Assembly: GCF_047229345.1 (NCBI RefSeq)
Contig: NZ_JBFTER010000010.1
Coordinates: forward strand, 1 to 64,000
Reading direction: 5' to 3'
Source: Cellulomonas_A sp047229345
GTDB taxonomy: Bacteria; Actinomycetota; Actinomycetes; Actinomycetales; Cellulomonadaceae
DNA length: 64,000 bases
Shown one piece after another: positions 17,287-27,889 of this stretch. How positions within the stretch are numbered: position 1 is the first letter of the stretch; every line of letters starts with the position of its first letter. A program made the translations under genes and the position numbers. Under the pieces are notes generated by a model that was not told the origin of the DNA, ran no database searches, and saw only the letters and a list, made by a program, of their open reading frames with translations.

Positions 17287-17841
17287 GTGACCGACACCGC
17301 CGACTTCCCCCGCGAGCCCGAGCGACCCGCCGGCTGGCTCAGCCCCGACGCCATCCAGAACGCGCGTGCGACCCTCCCGCTGCTCTACGTCGACGCCGTG
17401 CCCGTGCGCGTCGACGAGTCCGGCGACGTCGTCGCCGTGGGGCTCCTGCTGCGCGTGACGCCCGAGGGCGTCATGTCCCGCGCGCTCGTCTCAGGCCGCG
17501 TGATGTACCACGAGCGCGTGCGCGACGCGCTGCTGCGGCACATCGAGAAGGACCTCGGACCGGTCGCGCTCCCCCAGATCCCCGCGTCGCCGCAGCCGTT
17601 CACGGTCGCCGAGTACTTCCCCACGCCCGGGGTCACGCCGTACCACGACCCGCGCCAGCACGCGGTCTCCCTGGCCTACGTCGTGCCGGTCTCGGGCGAC
17701 TGCCGGCCGCAGCAGGACGCGCTCGACCTCGCGTGGCTCACGCCCGAGCAGGCGGCCGACCACCAGGTGCAGCTCGAGATGACCGGCGGGCAGGGACTCC
17801 TCCTGCGCCAGGCGATGGCGCACGTGGGCCGCCTGCCCTGA
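17287..17841 (+). CDS. NUDIX-like family protein (DUF4916 type)
   Basis: A 184-residue cytoplasmic protein resembling the actinobacterial NUDIX-like family DUF4916. Beta-strand patterns such as VDAVPVRVDESGDVVAVGLLLRV and SLAYVVPVSGDCRPQQDALDLAWLTPEQA match a NUDIX fold, but the catalytic NUDIX box GX5EX7REUXEEXGU is not present in recognisable form (the region reads ALVSGRVMYHERVRDALLRHIEKDLG). It may therefore bind nucleotide without hydrolysing it. GTG start; divergent from trxA. Substrate unknown. Confidence 0.75.
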   Translation: MTDTADFPREPERPAGWLSPDAIQNARATLPLLYVDAVPVRVDESGDVVAVGLLLRVTPEGVMSRALVSGRVMYHERVRDALLRHIEKDLGPVALPQIPASPQPFTVAEYFPTPGVTPYHDPRQHAVSLAYVVPVSGDCRPQQDALDLAWLTPEQAADHQVQLEMTGGQGLLLRQAMAHVGRLP

Positions 17842-17956
17842 GCCGCCCGCCCACGCGTCCCCGGTCGGCCGTCCCGGCGGCGGGCACAGGCGAAGGAGCG
17901 GCCCCTCGGCTCCGCCCGGGCACCGACCCGGCGTCCGGTGACCGGCGGCTGCCGGG

Positions 17957-19722
<1,766 letters not shown>

Positions 19723-19726
<4 letters not shown>

Positions 19727-20499
19727 CGCCCGTCGTCCGCGGTGCCTGCGTCCGAGGCGCCCGCGTCCGAGGCGCCCGCGTCCGGCAGGCCCGCCTCCGC
19801 GCTGCCCACCGCCGGTGGGCCGGCGTCCGGTCGGCCCGCGTCCGCGGAGCCCACGTCCGGGGTGCCGCGGCCCGGGCCGCCGTCGCCCAGGACCCGGACC
19901 AGCACCGGGACGAGGGCGCGGAACGCCTGCCCGCGGTGGCTGATCGCGTTCTTCTCCGCGGGCGTGAGCTCGGCGCACGTGCGGGTCTCGCCGTCGGGCA
20001 CGAGGACCGGGTCGTAGCCGAACCCGCCGGCGCCGCGCGGCCCGTGCGTGAGCCGGCCCACGAGGTGCCCGGTCTCGACGTGCTCGAACCCGTCGGGCGT
20101 CACGAGCGCCGCGGCGCACGTGAAGCGTGCGCCGCGGTGCTCGGCGCCGATGTCCGCGAGCTGCGCGAGCAGCAGGGCGAGGTTCGCCGCGTCGTCGCCG
20201 TGCCGGCCGGCCCAGCGCGCCGAGAAGATGCCGGGCGCGCCGCCCAGCACGTCGACCGCGAGCCCGGAGTCGTCGGCGACCGCCGGCAGCCCGGTGAAGC
20301 GTGCGAGCGCCCGCGCCTTGAGCAGCGCGTTCGCCTCGAACGTCACGCCGTCCTCGACGGGCTCCGGGGCACCGACGTCGCGCGCCCCCACGACGCTCGC
20401 GGGGTCGAGGCCGGGCAGCGCGGGGCCGAGGATCGCGCGGAGCTCGTCGAGCTTGTGCGCGTTGTGCGTCGCGAGGACCAGCCGGGGGGCGACCGTCAT
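19723..20499 (-). CDS. rdgB: RdgB/HAM1 non-canonical purine NTP pyrophosphatase with pentapeptide-repeat tail
   Basis: A 258-residue enzyme that hydrolyses dITP, ITP and XTP to the monophosphates, keeping them out of DNA and RNA. Family motifs are LATHNAHKLDELRAIL (N-terminus), ADDSGLAVDVLGGAPGIFSARWAG, and GGFGYDPVLVPDG with AISHRGQA near the end. The normal protein ends at about residue 205. The remaining ~50 residues are a run of eight degenerate pentapeptides (consensus xPDAG) encoded by a 15-bp tandem repeat. The ATG overlaps the rph stop (ATGA) and the stop overlaps the ABC-F start (GTGA), so three genes are translationally linked. Confidence 0.95.
19742..19861. repeat. 15-bp in-frame tandem repeat in the rdgB 3' end
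   Basis: Eight 15-bp units (type GCGCCCGCGTCCGAG on the plus strand) keep the rdgB frame and encode xPDAG-type pentapeptides. The two units nearest the stop are almost identical; the distal ones are more diverged. Confidence 0.85.
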
Positions 20500-21380
20500 G
20501 CGGTCACTGTGCCCGTCACCTCGCCCGCGGGCACGGCCTCGTCGGGCACCGCCTCGGCCGGCGCGGTCCCGGCAGCGGCGTGCACGAGCGTGGACCGCGA
20601 CGCGCTGCCGTCCGAGGCGGGCGCGTCGAGCGCCGCACGCTGCAGCCGGGTGAGCTCGGCCGTCCCCGCCAGGGCGAGGTCGAGCAGCGCGTCGAGCTCC
20701 GTGCGGTCGAACGGCGCGTGCTCGGCGGTGCCCTGCACCTCGACGAACGTGCCCGAGCCGGTCACGACGACGTTCATGTCGGTCTCCGCGCGCACGTCCT
20801 CGACGTACGGCAGGTCGAGCACCGGGACGCCGTCGACGATGCCGACGCTCACCGCGGCGACCGAGTCGCGCAGCACGGGCTTCTTGCGGCTGATCGCGCC
20901 CTTCTTCAGGCCCCACGCGACCGCGTCGGCGAGCGCGACGTACGCGCCCGTGATGGCCGCGGTGCGCGTGCCGCCGTCGGCCTGCAGGACGTCGCAGTCG
21001 AGCACGATCGTGTTCTCCCCGAGCGCGCTCACGTCGATGATCGCGCGCAGCGAGCGCCCGACGAGCCGCGAGATCTCGTGCGTGCGGCCGCCGACCCGGC
21101 CCTTGACCGACTCCCGGTCCGAGCGGGTGCTCGTCGCCCGCGGCAGCATCGAGTACTCCGCGGTGACCCAGCCCTCGCCCGAGCCCTTGCGCCAGCGCGG
21201 CACCCCCTCGGTGAACGACGCGACGCACAGCACCTTGGTGCCCCCGAACTCGACGAGCACGCTGCCCTCGCCCGCCTCGAGGAACCGGCGGGTGATCGTC
21301 ACGGGGCGGAGCTGGTCGGGGCGGCGGCCGTCGGGGCGCGTCGCGGGCGTGCCGGAGGTCACGGGAGTCGTGGGGGTCAT
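20496..21380 (-). CDS. rph: Ribonuclease PH
   Basis: A 294-residue phosphorolytic 3' exoribonuclease that trims tRNA 3' ends. Motifs include LRPVTITRRF, GEGSVLVEFGGTKVLC, the RNA-binding Arg-rich stretch RSDRESVKGRVGGRTHEISRL (partly shown) and the phosphate/metal site LDCDVLQADGGTRTAAI. The core is about 250 residues; the last ~40 form an Ala/Glu/Pro-rich tail. The ATG is preceded by TAGGCT seven bases upstream (leaderless). It is the first gene of an rph-rdgB-ABC-F overlap chain. Confidence 0.96.
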   Translation of the reverse strand: MTPTTPVTSGTPATRPDGRRPDQLRPVTITRRFLEAGEGSVLVEFGGTKVLCVASFTEGVPRWRKGSGEGWVTAEYSMLPRATSTRSDRESVKGRVGGRTHEISRLVGRSLRAIIDVSALGENTIVLDCDVLQADGGTRTAAITGAYVALADAVAWGLKKGAISRKKPVLRDSVAAVSVGIVDGVPVLDLPYVEDVRAETDMNVVVTGSGTFVEVQGTAEHAPFDRTELDALLDLALAGTAELTRLQRAALDAPASDGSASRSTLVHAAAGTAPAEAVPDEAVPAGEVTGTVTA

Positions 21381-21465
21381 GCGGACGAGCCTAACGGCGG
21401 CCCCGGGCGACGCCGCGGGAGCGCCGGCGGCCGGCAGCGAGGGCGGGTCGGGGCGGGGACGGGCG

Positions 21466-22269
21466 TCAGAGCACGTGCACGTCGCCGGTCCGGGCGAGGT
21501 CGAGCGGGCCCGCGTACACCGCGCGCGCCTCGGCGAGGGCCTCCGCCGGGTCGTTCCACGCGGGGATGTGCGTCAGGACGAGGCGCCCGGCCCGGCCCGC
21601 GGCCGCGGCGAGGCCGGCGCGGCGCCCGGTCAGGTGCACGCCGCGCAGCCCGTCGTCCCGGCCCTCGACGTACGCGGCCTCCGCGAGCAGGAGATCGACG
21701 CCGTCGGCGAGCTCGGTGAGCCCCGCGCACTCGTCGGTGTCGCCCGTGTACGCGAGCGTCACGGTGCGCGCGGCGTCGTGGTCCGACGGCCCGGTGACGC
21801 GGAAGCCGAACGCCGGCACGGGGTGCTCGACGACCACGGGCACGAACGTCAGCGGGCCCACGACGACGGGCACGCCCGGCTCCCACGTGCGGAACGCGAA
21901 CTGCCCGGACACCTCGGTCGCGGGGTCCTTGCCGGCCATGAGCGCGAGGCGCTCGGACGCACCCTCGGGCGCGTGGACCGCGACCGGCGGGCAGGGTCCG
22001 CCGGGCCGGTACCGGCGCAGCACGTTGAGCACCACGAGGTCCGCCACGTGGTCGGAGTGCAGGTGGGACACGGCGATCGCGTCGAGCGCGGTCGGGTCCG
22101 CGAGGCGCTGCAAAGGGCCCAGCGCGCCGTTGCCCAGGTCCATGAGCACCGTCCAGGTGCGCACCGTGCCGGTGCGCTCGTCGGGCCCCTCGGCCTGCAC
22201 GAGGTACCCGGACGCCGCGGCGTCCGGCCCCGGGAACGACCCGGCGCAGCCCACCACCACGAGCCTCAT
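21466..22269 (-). CDS. Metallo-beta-lactamase-fold phosphodiesterase (Rv1339-like)
   Basis: A 267-residue MBL-fold enzyme with the metal-binding motif SHLHSDHVADL (HxHxDH, about residues 69-79), further ligands His149 region (EHPVPAFGF), Asp in AYTGDTDEC, and a distal His in LVLTHIPAW. Its position between murI and rph matches Mycobacterium tuberculosis Rv1339, a protein reported as an atypical cAMP phosphodiesterase; cAMP hydrolysis here is inferred from that synteny and fold. The ATG is 22 bp after murI, so the two are probably co-transcribed. Confidence 0.88.
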   Translation of the reverse strand: MRLVVVGCAGSFPGPDAAASGYLVQAEGPDERTGTVRTWTVLMDLGNGALGPLQRLADPTALDAIAVSHLHSDHVADLVVLNVLRRYRPGGPCPPVAVHAPEGASERLALMAGKDPATEVSGQFAFRTWEPGVPVVVGPLTFVPVVVEHPVPAFGFRVTGPSDHDAARTVTLAYTGDTDECAGLTELADGVDLLLAEAAYVEGRDDGLRGVHLTGRRAGLAAAAGRAGRLVLTHIPAWNDPAEALAEARAVYAGPLDLARTGDVHVL

Positions 22270-22291
22270 CGTGCGCCCCCCGCGCGGTGTC

Positions 22292-23122
22292 TCACCGGTG
22301 CGCCTGCCAGCGCAGCGCGAGCCGGTCCTCGACCGCTCCGACCTCGGGCCCGAGGAAGCGGCGTGCGAGCACGTGGAACGACTCGGGGTCGCCGGTCGCC
22401 AGGAACCGGTGCTCGGGCGGGCCCGCGGCGGGGTCCCGCTCCAGGTCGTGCGCGACGAGCGTGCGGTACACGTCCTTCGCGGTCTCCTCGGCGCTCGAGA
22501 CGAGCGTGACGCCCTCGCCCATGACGTAGGAGATGACGCCCGTGAGCAGCGGGTAGTGCGTGCAGCCGAGCACGAGGGTGTCCACGCCCGCGTCGCGCAC
22601 CGGGTCGAGGTACTCGTGCGCGGCAGCGAGGATGTCGGGGCCCGACGTGATGCCCGCCTCGACGAAGCCGACGAACCGCGGGCACGCGCGGGTCACGAGC
22701 TCGATGCCCGGCGCGACGGCGAACGCGTCGTCGTACGCGCGGGACTCGACGGTCGACCGGGTCGCGATCACGCCGATGTGCCCGGTCCGGGTGGCGGCGA
22801 CGGCGCGGCGCGCCGCCGGCAGGACGACCTCGACGACGGGGATGCCGCGGCGCTGGGTGTAGCGCTCGCGCGCGTCGCGCAGGACCGCCGACGACGCGGT
22901 GTTGCAGGCGATGACCAGCATCTTCACGCCCGCGTCCACCAGGTCGTCCATGACCTCGAGCGCGTGCGCCCGGACGGCGGCGAGCGGCTTCTCGCCGTAC
23001 GGGGTGTTGAGCGTGTCGCCGATGTACAGCGTCGACTCCTGCGGGAGCTGGTCGAGGATCGACCGCGCGACGGTGAGCCCTCCGACACCGGAGTCGAAGA
23101 TGCCGATCGGGGCGTCGTTCAC
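22292..23122 (-). CDS. murI: Glutamate racemase
   Basis: A 276-residue racemase making D-glutamate for peptidoglycan. The two catalytic cysteines are visible in IACNTASSA (near residue 74) and LGCTHYPLL (near residue 186), and the N-terminal FDSGVGGLTVA substrate motif is intact. The GTG start lies seven bases after TAGGCT, so the message is probably leaderless and runs on into the MBL gene. Confidence 0.97.
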   Translation of the reverse strand: MNDAPIGIFDSGVGGLTVARSILDQLPQESTLYIGDTLNTPYGEKPLAAVRAHALEVMDDLVDAGVKMLVIACNTASSAVLRDARERYTQRRGIPVVEVVLPAARRAVAATRTGHIGVIATRSTVESRAYDDAFAVAPGIELVTRACPRFVGFVEAGITSGPDILAAAHEYLDPVRDAGVDTLVLGCTHYPLLTGVISYVMGEGVTLVSSAEETAKDVYRTLVAHDLERDPAAGPPEHRFLATGDPESFHVLARRFLGPEVGAVEDRLALRWQAHR

Positions 23123-23243
23123 GCGGCCGAGCCTAACGGCTCCGTCGCGGCGGACCGGTGCCTCGCGGGTGTGACGCGCCTCGCGTGCGCGTCGTCGGGG
23201 TCACGACGCCGGTCCGACCACCACCGGAGGGTCAGCGCGGGCC

Positions 23244-23858
23244 TCACCGCGAGCGGCGCAGGTCCTCGAGCATCACGGCGAGCAGCGACTCCTGGAGCCA
23301 GCTCAGCGCCGCGTACACCGACCCGAGGTACTGCCGCGCCTGGCCGGCCGCGTCGTCCTCGGCGACCTCTCCCTCGAGCGTCTCGTAGAGCGCGTCGGCG
23401 GCCTCCTCGTCGACGATCCCGAGGCGGTCGGCGAGCACGAGCCGGAGGTCGGTGAGCGTCGCCGCGAGCGCCTGCGCGTCGGCGGGCTGCACGACGAGCG
23501 CGCCGCCGCGCCCGCCGGTGGCCGTGAGCTGCTGCCACACCGCGCCGAGGCGCGCGATCTTGGTGCGTCGCAGGTCCGCCTCGGTGAGCCGCCGGAACTC
23601 GGCGGCGACGGCGGGGTCCTCGCGCGACGCGTCGGGGAGCAGACGGCGCACGGCTGCGTCCTCGGGCGGCGCGACCCACTCCTCGTCCACGCGCAGGCCG
23701 AGCGGGTCGGGGTGGGCGCTCGAGGGCGGCGGGCCGTCCTCGAAGCGCGCGGCGCCGAGCAGCTCCGCGACGTCGGCGACGACCGACGCGACGACCTCGC
23801 GCTCCTGCGCGTCGAGCTCCGCGACGAACGCCCCACGCTCACGCCGGAAGCCGCGCAT
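23244..23858 (-). CDS. DUF2017 family protein
   Basis: A 204-residue cytoplasmic helical protein of the actinobacterial DUF2017 family, usually found between clpS and murI, as here. It starts MRGFRRERG and includes DEEWVAPPED and SWLQESLLAVMLEDLRR segments, but no catalytic motif. The start codon shares one base with the clpS stop (TGATG), implying coupled synthesis and possibly a role linked to ClpS/ClpAP proteolysis; function is undefined. Confidence 0.85.
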   Translation of the reverse strand: MRGFRRERGAFVAELDAQEREVVASVVADVAELLGAARFEDGPPPSSAHPDPLGLRVDEEWVAPPEDAAVRRLLPDASREDPAVAAEFRRLTEADLRRTKIARLGAVWQQLTATGGRGGALVVQPADAQALAATLTDLRLVLADRLGIVDEEAADALYETLEGEVAEDDAAGQARQYLGSVYAALSWLQESLLAVMLEDLRRSR

Positions 23859-24151
23859 CACTGCCCCCCGCGCTGCATCGTCGCCCAGAGACCGAAGCCG
23901 TGCATCGCCTGCACGTCGACCTCCATGGTCTCGCGGTTGCCCGTGGAGACGACCGCGCGCCCCTGCTCGTGCACCTGGCGCATGAGCTTCTCGGCCTTGG
24001 CGCGCGGGTAGCCGAAATAGGACTGGAACACGTAGCTCACGTAGCTCATGAGGTTGACGGGGTCGTTCCAGACGATCGTGACCCATGCGTCGCCGAGCCC
24101 CGTCTGCTCCTCGGCGGCGACGGTCTCCTCGGGAGCGAGCTGGGCGACCAC
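23858..24151 (-). CDS. clpS: ATP-dependent Clp protease adaptor ClpS
   Basis: A 97-residue adaptor that delivers N-degron substrates to the Clp ATPase. The core shows WVTIVWNDPVNLMSYV (N-end-rule binding pocket), the helix YFGYPRAKAEKLMRQVHEQGRAVV, and the ETMEVDVQAMHGFGLWATM end. The GTG start is six bases after TAGAGT. The start is only 49 bp from the divergent pncB start, so two leaderless promoters lie back to back. Confidence 0.96.
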   Translation of the reverse strand: MVAQLAPEETVAAEEQTGLGDAWVTIVWNDPVNLMSYVSYVFQSYFGYPRAKAEKLMRQVHEQGRAVVSTGNRETMEVDVQAMHGFGLWATMQRGGQ

Positions 24152-24200
24152 GCGCCCACTCTAGGTGCGGGCGCGACACCCGTCCGCCTACGTTTGCGCC

Positions 24201-25616
24201 ATGAGCGCTCCGCAGACCGCCGCCATGCCCGACGCCGTGGCGGACCGCCGCGCCGCCCGTCACCGCAGCACCGCGCTGCTGACCGACCGCTACGAGCTCA
24301 CGATGCTCGACGCGGCGCTCACCGACGGGACGGCGTCGCGGCACTGCGTGTTCGAGGTGTTCACGCGGCGGCTGCCCGCCGGACGCCGCTACGGCGTGCT
24401 CGCGGGGACGGGCCGCGTGCTCGAGGCGCTCGCCGACTTCCGGTTCGAGGAGACCGAGCTCGAGTGGCTCGCCAGGGCGGGCGTCGTGAGCGCGTCGACC
24501 CTCGACTTCCTCGCCGGCTACCGGTTCACGGGGTCGATCACGGGCTACGCCGAGGGTGAGATGTTCTTCCCGCAGTCCCCCGTGCTGGTCGTCGAGGGCA
24601 CGTTCGCCGAGGCGGTGCTGCTCGAGACGCTCGTGCTCTCGGTGCTCAACTACGACTCGGCGGTCGCGTCCGCCGCGTCGCGCATGACCAGTGCGGCGAT
24701 CGGGCGGCCCTGCCTCGAGATGGGGTCGCGGCGTGCGCACGAGGACGCGGCGGTCGCGGCGGCCCGGGCCACCGCCGTGGCGGGCTTCGCGGCGACGTCC
24801 AACCTCGAGGCAGGCCGCCGCTACGGGATCCCGACGATCGGGACCGCCGCGCACGCGTTCACGCTCCTGCACGACGACGAGGAGTCGGCGTTCCGCGCGC
24901 AGGTCGCGACCCTCGGGCCGGGCACGACGCTGCTGGTCGACACCTACGACGTGCGCCGCGGCGTCGAGACCGCGGTCCGGGTCGCGGGTCCCGGGCTCGG
25001 TGCCGTCCGGCTGGACTCGGGCGACCTCGGGGTGCTCGCGCACGAGGTGCGCGCCCAGCTCGACGCGCTCGGGGCGACGGGGACGCGGATCGTCGTGACC
25101 TCGGACCTCGACGAGCACGCGATCGCGTCGCTCGCGGTCGCGCCGGTCGACTCCTACGGCGTGGGGACCTCGGTCGTGACCGGGTCCGGCGCCCCGACGT
25201 GCGGGATGGTCTACAAGCTCGTCGCCCGCGAGGGGCGGGACGGGACGCTCGAGCCGGTCGCGAAGGCGTCGCGGCTCAAGACGAGCGTCGGGGGCCGCAA
25301 GGGTGCGGCGCGCCGGCTCGACGACGAGGGCCGGGCGGTCGAGGAGGTGCTCGTCACGGGGGCCGACTCGGACGTCACGTCCTGGAGCCCGGAGGACCAG
25401 ACGATGCGCCCGCTGCACGTGCCGCTCGTGGTGCACGGCGCCGTCGACACGCGCTGGACCGGGGCCGCGGGCGTCCGGACGGCGGCAGAACGACACCGGG
25501 CCTCCCGAGACGAGCTGCCTCGGGGGGCCCGGCGTCTGTCCGCGGACGAGGCCGCGGTCCCGACGGTGACGCTGCGGCTGGGTGGGGGGACCGCCGCCGC
25601 GGACGTCGCGTCGTAG
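24201..25616 (+). CDS. pncB: Nicotinate phosphoribosyltransferase
   Basis: A 471-residue enzyme of the NAD salvage (Preiss-Handler) pathway: nicotinate + PRPP + ATP to nicotinate mononucleotide. Recognisable segments are LLTDRYELTML at the N-terminus, the phosphoribosyl/active-site region EMGSRRAHEDAA, TIGTAAHAF with the phosphorylated-His candidate, LLVDTYDV, and GVGTSVVTG phosphate binding. TACGTT six bases upstream supports ATG at 24201. In M. tuberculosis pncB1 also lies beside clpS, so the arrangement is conserved. Confidence 0.95.
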   Translation: MSAPQTAAMPDAVADRRAARHRSTALLTDRYELTMLDAALTDGTASRHCVFEVFTRRLPAGRRYGVLAGTGRVLEALADFRFEETELEWLARAGVVSASTLDFLAGYRFTGSITGYAEGEMFFPQSPVLVVEGTFAEAVLLETLVLSVLNYDSAVASAASRMTSAAIGRPCLEMGSRRAHEDAAVAAARATAVAGFAATSNLEAGRRYGIPTIGTAAHAFTLLHDDEESAFRAQVATLGPGTTLLVDTYDVRRGVETAVRVAGPGLGAVRLDSGDLGVLAHEVRAQLDALGATGTRIVVTSDLDEHAIASLAVAPVDSYGVGTSVVTGSGAPTCGMVYKLVAREGRDGTLEPVAKASRLKTSVGGRKGAARRLDDEGRAVEEVLVTGADSDVTSWSPEDQTMRPLHVPLVVHGAVDTRWTGAAGVRTAAERHRASRDELPRGARRLSADEAAVPTVTLRLGGGTAAADVAS

Positions 25617-25619
25617 GTG

Positions 25620-25778
25620 TTAGATGCGTGCGCCGCGGCCACGGCCGACGAGGCCGAGGATCAGGCTGACCACGAGGACCGCGACACCGATCCAGAGCAG
25701 GAACTGGCCGATCTCGGTCGCGACCCCGAGCACGATGAGGACGACGCCGACGAGGATGAGCAGGAGCCAGGACGGCAT
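25620..25778 (-). CDS. Small two-helix membrane protein
   Basis: A 52-residue protein made almost entirely of two hydrophobic helices (PSWLLLILVGVVLIVLGVA and FLLWIGVAVLVVSLILGLV) ending in RGRGARI. It resembles short actinobacterial hydrophobic proteins of the DUF6131 or PMP3-like size class, but an assignment cannot be made. GAAGGGGC lies upstream of the ATG. It is convergent with pncB, the stop codons being three bases apart. The 278 bp upstream (25779-26056) hold only a short direct repeat (TGAGAG, twice near 25970-25985) and the likely promoter. Confidence 0.7.
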   Translation of the reverse strand: MPSWLLLILVGVVLIVLGVATEIGQFLLWIGVAVLVVSLILGLVGRGRGARI

Positions 25779-26056
25779 GATGCGCCCCTTCCGTTCAGAC
25801 GGCCCGGAGGCCGTTCGCTTCAGCTGACCGGGGGTACCCGGTGCTGGGTGATGGCTCAACCGTGGCACTGCCCCTTCGGGCCGGCATCCGCTGCGTTGCA
25901 CTTGCGTCCGGGCCCGTCGCTGGTAAGTGGTCGCGCGTCCAGCGCGCTGAACTGCAGGAACGCTTCGATGAGAGATCAGTGAGAGCGCGCAAGACCCTGT
26001 CCATCATGTGAGACGCCGCGCGGGGAGTGCCAGGCTCCGGCCCGCCGGACGAGCGC

Positions 26057-27889
26057 TCAGCGCTTCCCGACGAACCAGCCGCGGAGCATCTCGACGCGCG
26101 CCGCGAGCTGGTCCGGGTCCGCGAGCGCGACCTCCGGACCTCCGCAGCGGCGGCGCAGCTCGGTGTGCACAGCGCCGTGCGGCTGACCGCTGCGCCGCGA
26201 CCACGCGCCGACGAGCTGCGCGAGCTCCTTGCGCAGCTCCGCCTGCTTGCGGTGGTCCATCTCCGCGAGCCGCTCGGCCTCCTGCTGCGCGCTGGCCTTC
26301 GGGCGCCGCTTGCCGCTGAGCTGGTCGGCCTGGCGCTGCCGCAGCAGCGTCGTCACCTGGTCCGCGTCGAGGAGCCCCGGCAGCCCGAGGAAGTCGAGCT
26401 CCTCCTCGGAGCCCACGTCCGCGCCCGTGCCGAACTCGCCGCCGTCGAACAGCACGCGGTCGAACGACGCCTGCGCCTCGAGCGCCTCGAACGACCCCTG
26501 CAGCCCGTCGGGGCCCACGGCGTCCGCTCCCCCGCGAGCCGAGTTCGCCGCGGCCAGCAGGGCGTCCTCGGGGTTGTAGTCGTCGCCCTGCTCCTCGGCG
26601 GTCAGCGGGCGGTCGAGGGCGTGGTCCCGCTCGGCCTCGAGCGTGTTGGCGAGCGCGAGCAGCTGCGGCACGCTCGGCAGGAACACCGACGCGGTCTCGC
26701 CGCGCCGACGGGCACGCACGAAGCGCCCGACCGCCTGGGCGAAGAACAGCGGCGTCGCGGTGCTCGTGGCGTAGACGCCCACCGCGAGCCGGGGGACGTC
26801 GACCCCCTCCGAGACCATGCGCACCGCGACGAGCCAGCGCGAGTCCGACGCGGAGAACTCGTCGATCCGGTCGCTCGCCCCGTCGTCGTCCGAGAGGACG
26901 ACCGTCGGCGAGGTCCCGGTGAGGCGCGCGAGGTGCCCCGCGTACGCGCGCGCGTCGGTCTGGTCGGTCGCGATCACCATCGCGCCCGCGTCGGGGACCG
27001 AGCGCCGGACCTCGGTCAGCCGGCGGTCCGCGGCGGCGAGCACCGACGGGATCCACTCGCCGTTCGGGTTGAGGGCCGTGCGCCACGCCTGCGCGGTCAT
27101 GTCCTTGGTCAGGGCCTCGCCCAGGCGCGCGCTGATCTCGTCGCCCGCCTTGGTGCGCCAGCGCATCGCGCCCGAGTACGACAGGAAGATCACCGGCCGG
27201 ACGACGTGGTCGCGCAGCGCGTCGCCGTAGCCGTAGGTGTAGTCCGCGGCGCTGCGCCGGATGCCGTCCTCACCGCGCTCGTACGTGACGAACGGGATCG
27301 CCGCGGTGTCCGAGCGGAATGGCGTGCCGGTCAGCGACAGGCGTCGCGTCGCGCCCTCGAACGCCTCCCGGACCGCGTCGCCCCACGAGAGGGCGTCGCC
27401 GCCGTGGTGCACCTCGTCGAGGATGACCAGGGTCGGTGCGGCGCCCGTGCGTGCGGCGTGCAGCGCGGGCTTGCTCGCGACCTGCGCGTAGGTGACCGCG
27501 ACGCCGTCGAACCCGTGGCCGTGGCGGCCCTGCGCGTTCTTGAAGTTCGGGTCGAGCGTGATCCCGACGCGCGCGGCGGCGTCCGCCCACTGGCGCTTGA
27601 GGTGCTCGGTCGGCGCGACCACCGTGACGCGGCGCACCGCACCCGCCTCGAGCAGCTCGGTCGCGATCCGGAGCGCGAACGTCGTCTTGCCGGCGCCGGG
27701 CGTCGCGACCGCGAGGAAGTCGCGCGGGTTGCGCGTGCGGTACAGCTCGATGGCCTCGGCCTGCCAGGCGCGGAGCTTGCCCGCGGTCCCCCACGGCGCG
27801 CGCGCCGGGAACGCCGGCGGCAGGTGCTGCGCGGCCGACGTGGACGCGTGCGTCGAGGGGACGGAGGGCAGGCGCTGGGGCGCGCTCAC
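26057..27889 (-). CDS. Superfamily 2 DEAD/DEAH-box helicase
   Basis: A 610-residue SF2 helicase. Motif I is ATPGAGKTTFAL (about residue 60), motif II ILDEVHHGGDAL (DEVH), motif III LSLTGTPFRSD, and motifs V/VI MVSEGVDVPRLAVGVYAT and QAVGRFVRARRRGE. The C-terminal ~200 residues are charged (LRQRQADQLSGKRRPKASAQQ) and of unknown role. It resembles the type-III restriction/UvrB-like helicases conserved in actinobacteria, not a restriction enzyme; no methyltransferase is nearby. The GTG start overlaps the DUF3039 stop by 4 nt, which couples the two. Confidence 0.9.
   Translation of the reverse strand: MSAPQRLPSVPSTHASTSAAQHLPPAFPARAPWGTAGKLRAWQAEAIELYRTRNPRDFLAVATPGAGKTTFALRIATELLEAGAVRRVTVVAPTEHLKRQWADAAARVGITLDPNFKNAQGRHGHGFDGVAVTYAQVASKPALHAARTGAAPTLVILDEVHHGGDALSWGDAVREAFEGATRRLSLTGTPFRSDTAAIPFVTYERGEDGIRRSAADYTYGYGDALRDHVVRPVIFLSYSGAMRWRTKAGDEISARLGEALTKDMTAQAWRTALNPNGEWIPSVLAAADRRLTEVRRSVPDAGAMVIATDQTDARAYAGHLARLTGTSPTVVLSDDDGASDRIDEFSASDSRWLVAVRMVSEGVDVPRLAVGVYATSTATPLFFAQAVGRFVRARRRGETASVFLPSVPQLLALANTLEAERDHALDRPLTAEEQGDDYNPEDALLAAANSARGGADAVGPDGLQGSFEALEAQASFDRVLFDGGEFGTGADVGSEEELDFLGLPGLLDADQVTTLLRQRQADQLSGKRRPKASAQQEAERLAEMDHRKQAELRKELAQLVGAWSRRSGQPHGAVHTELRRRCGGPEVALADPDQLAARVEMLRGWFVGKR

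Noticed and set aside
26057..27889. Helicase considered as part of a restriction or defence island
   Set aside because: No methyltransferase, nuclease or other defence gene is adjacent and its neighbour is the housekeeping-type DUF3039 gene.
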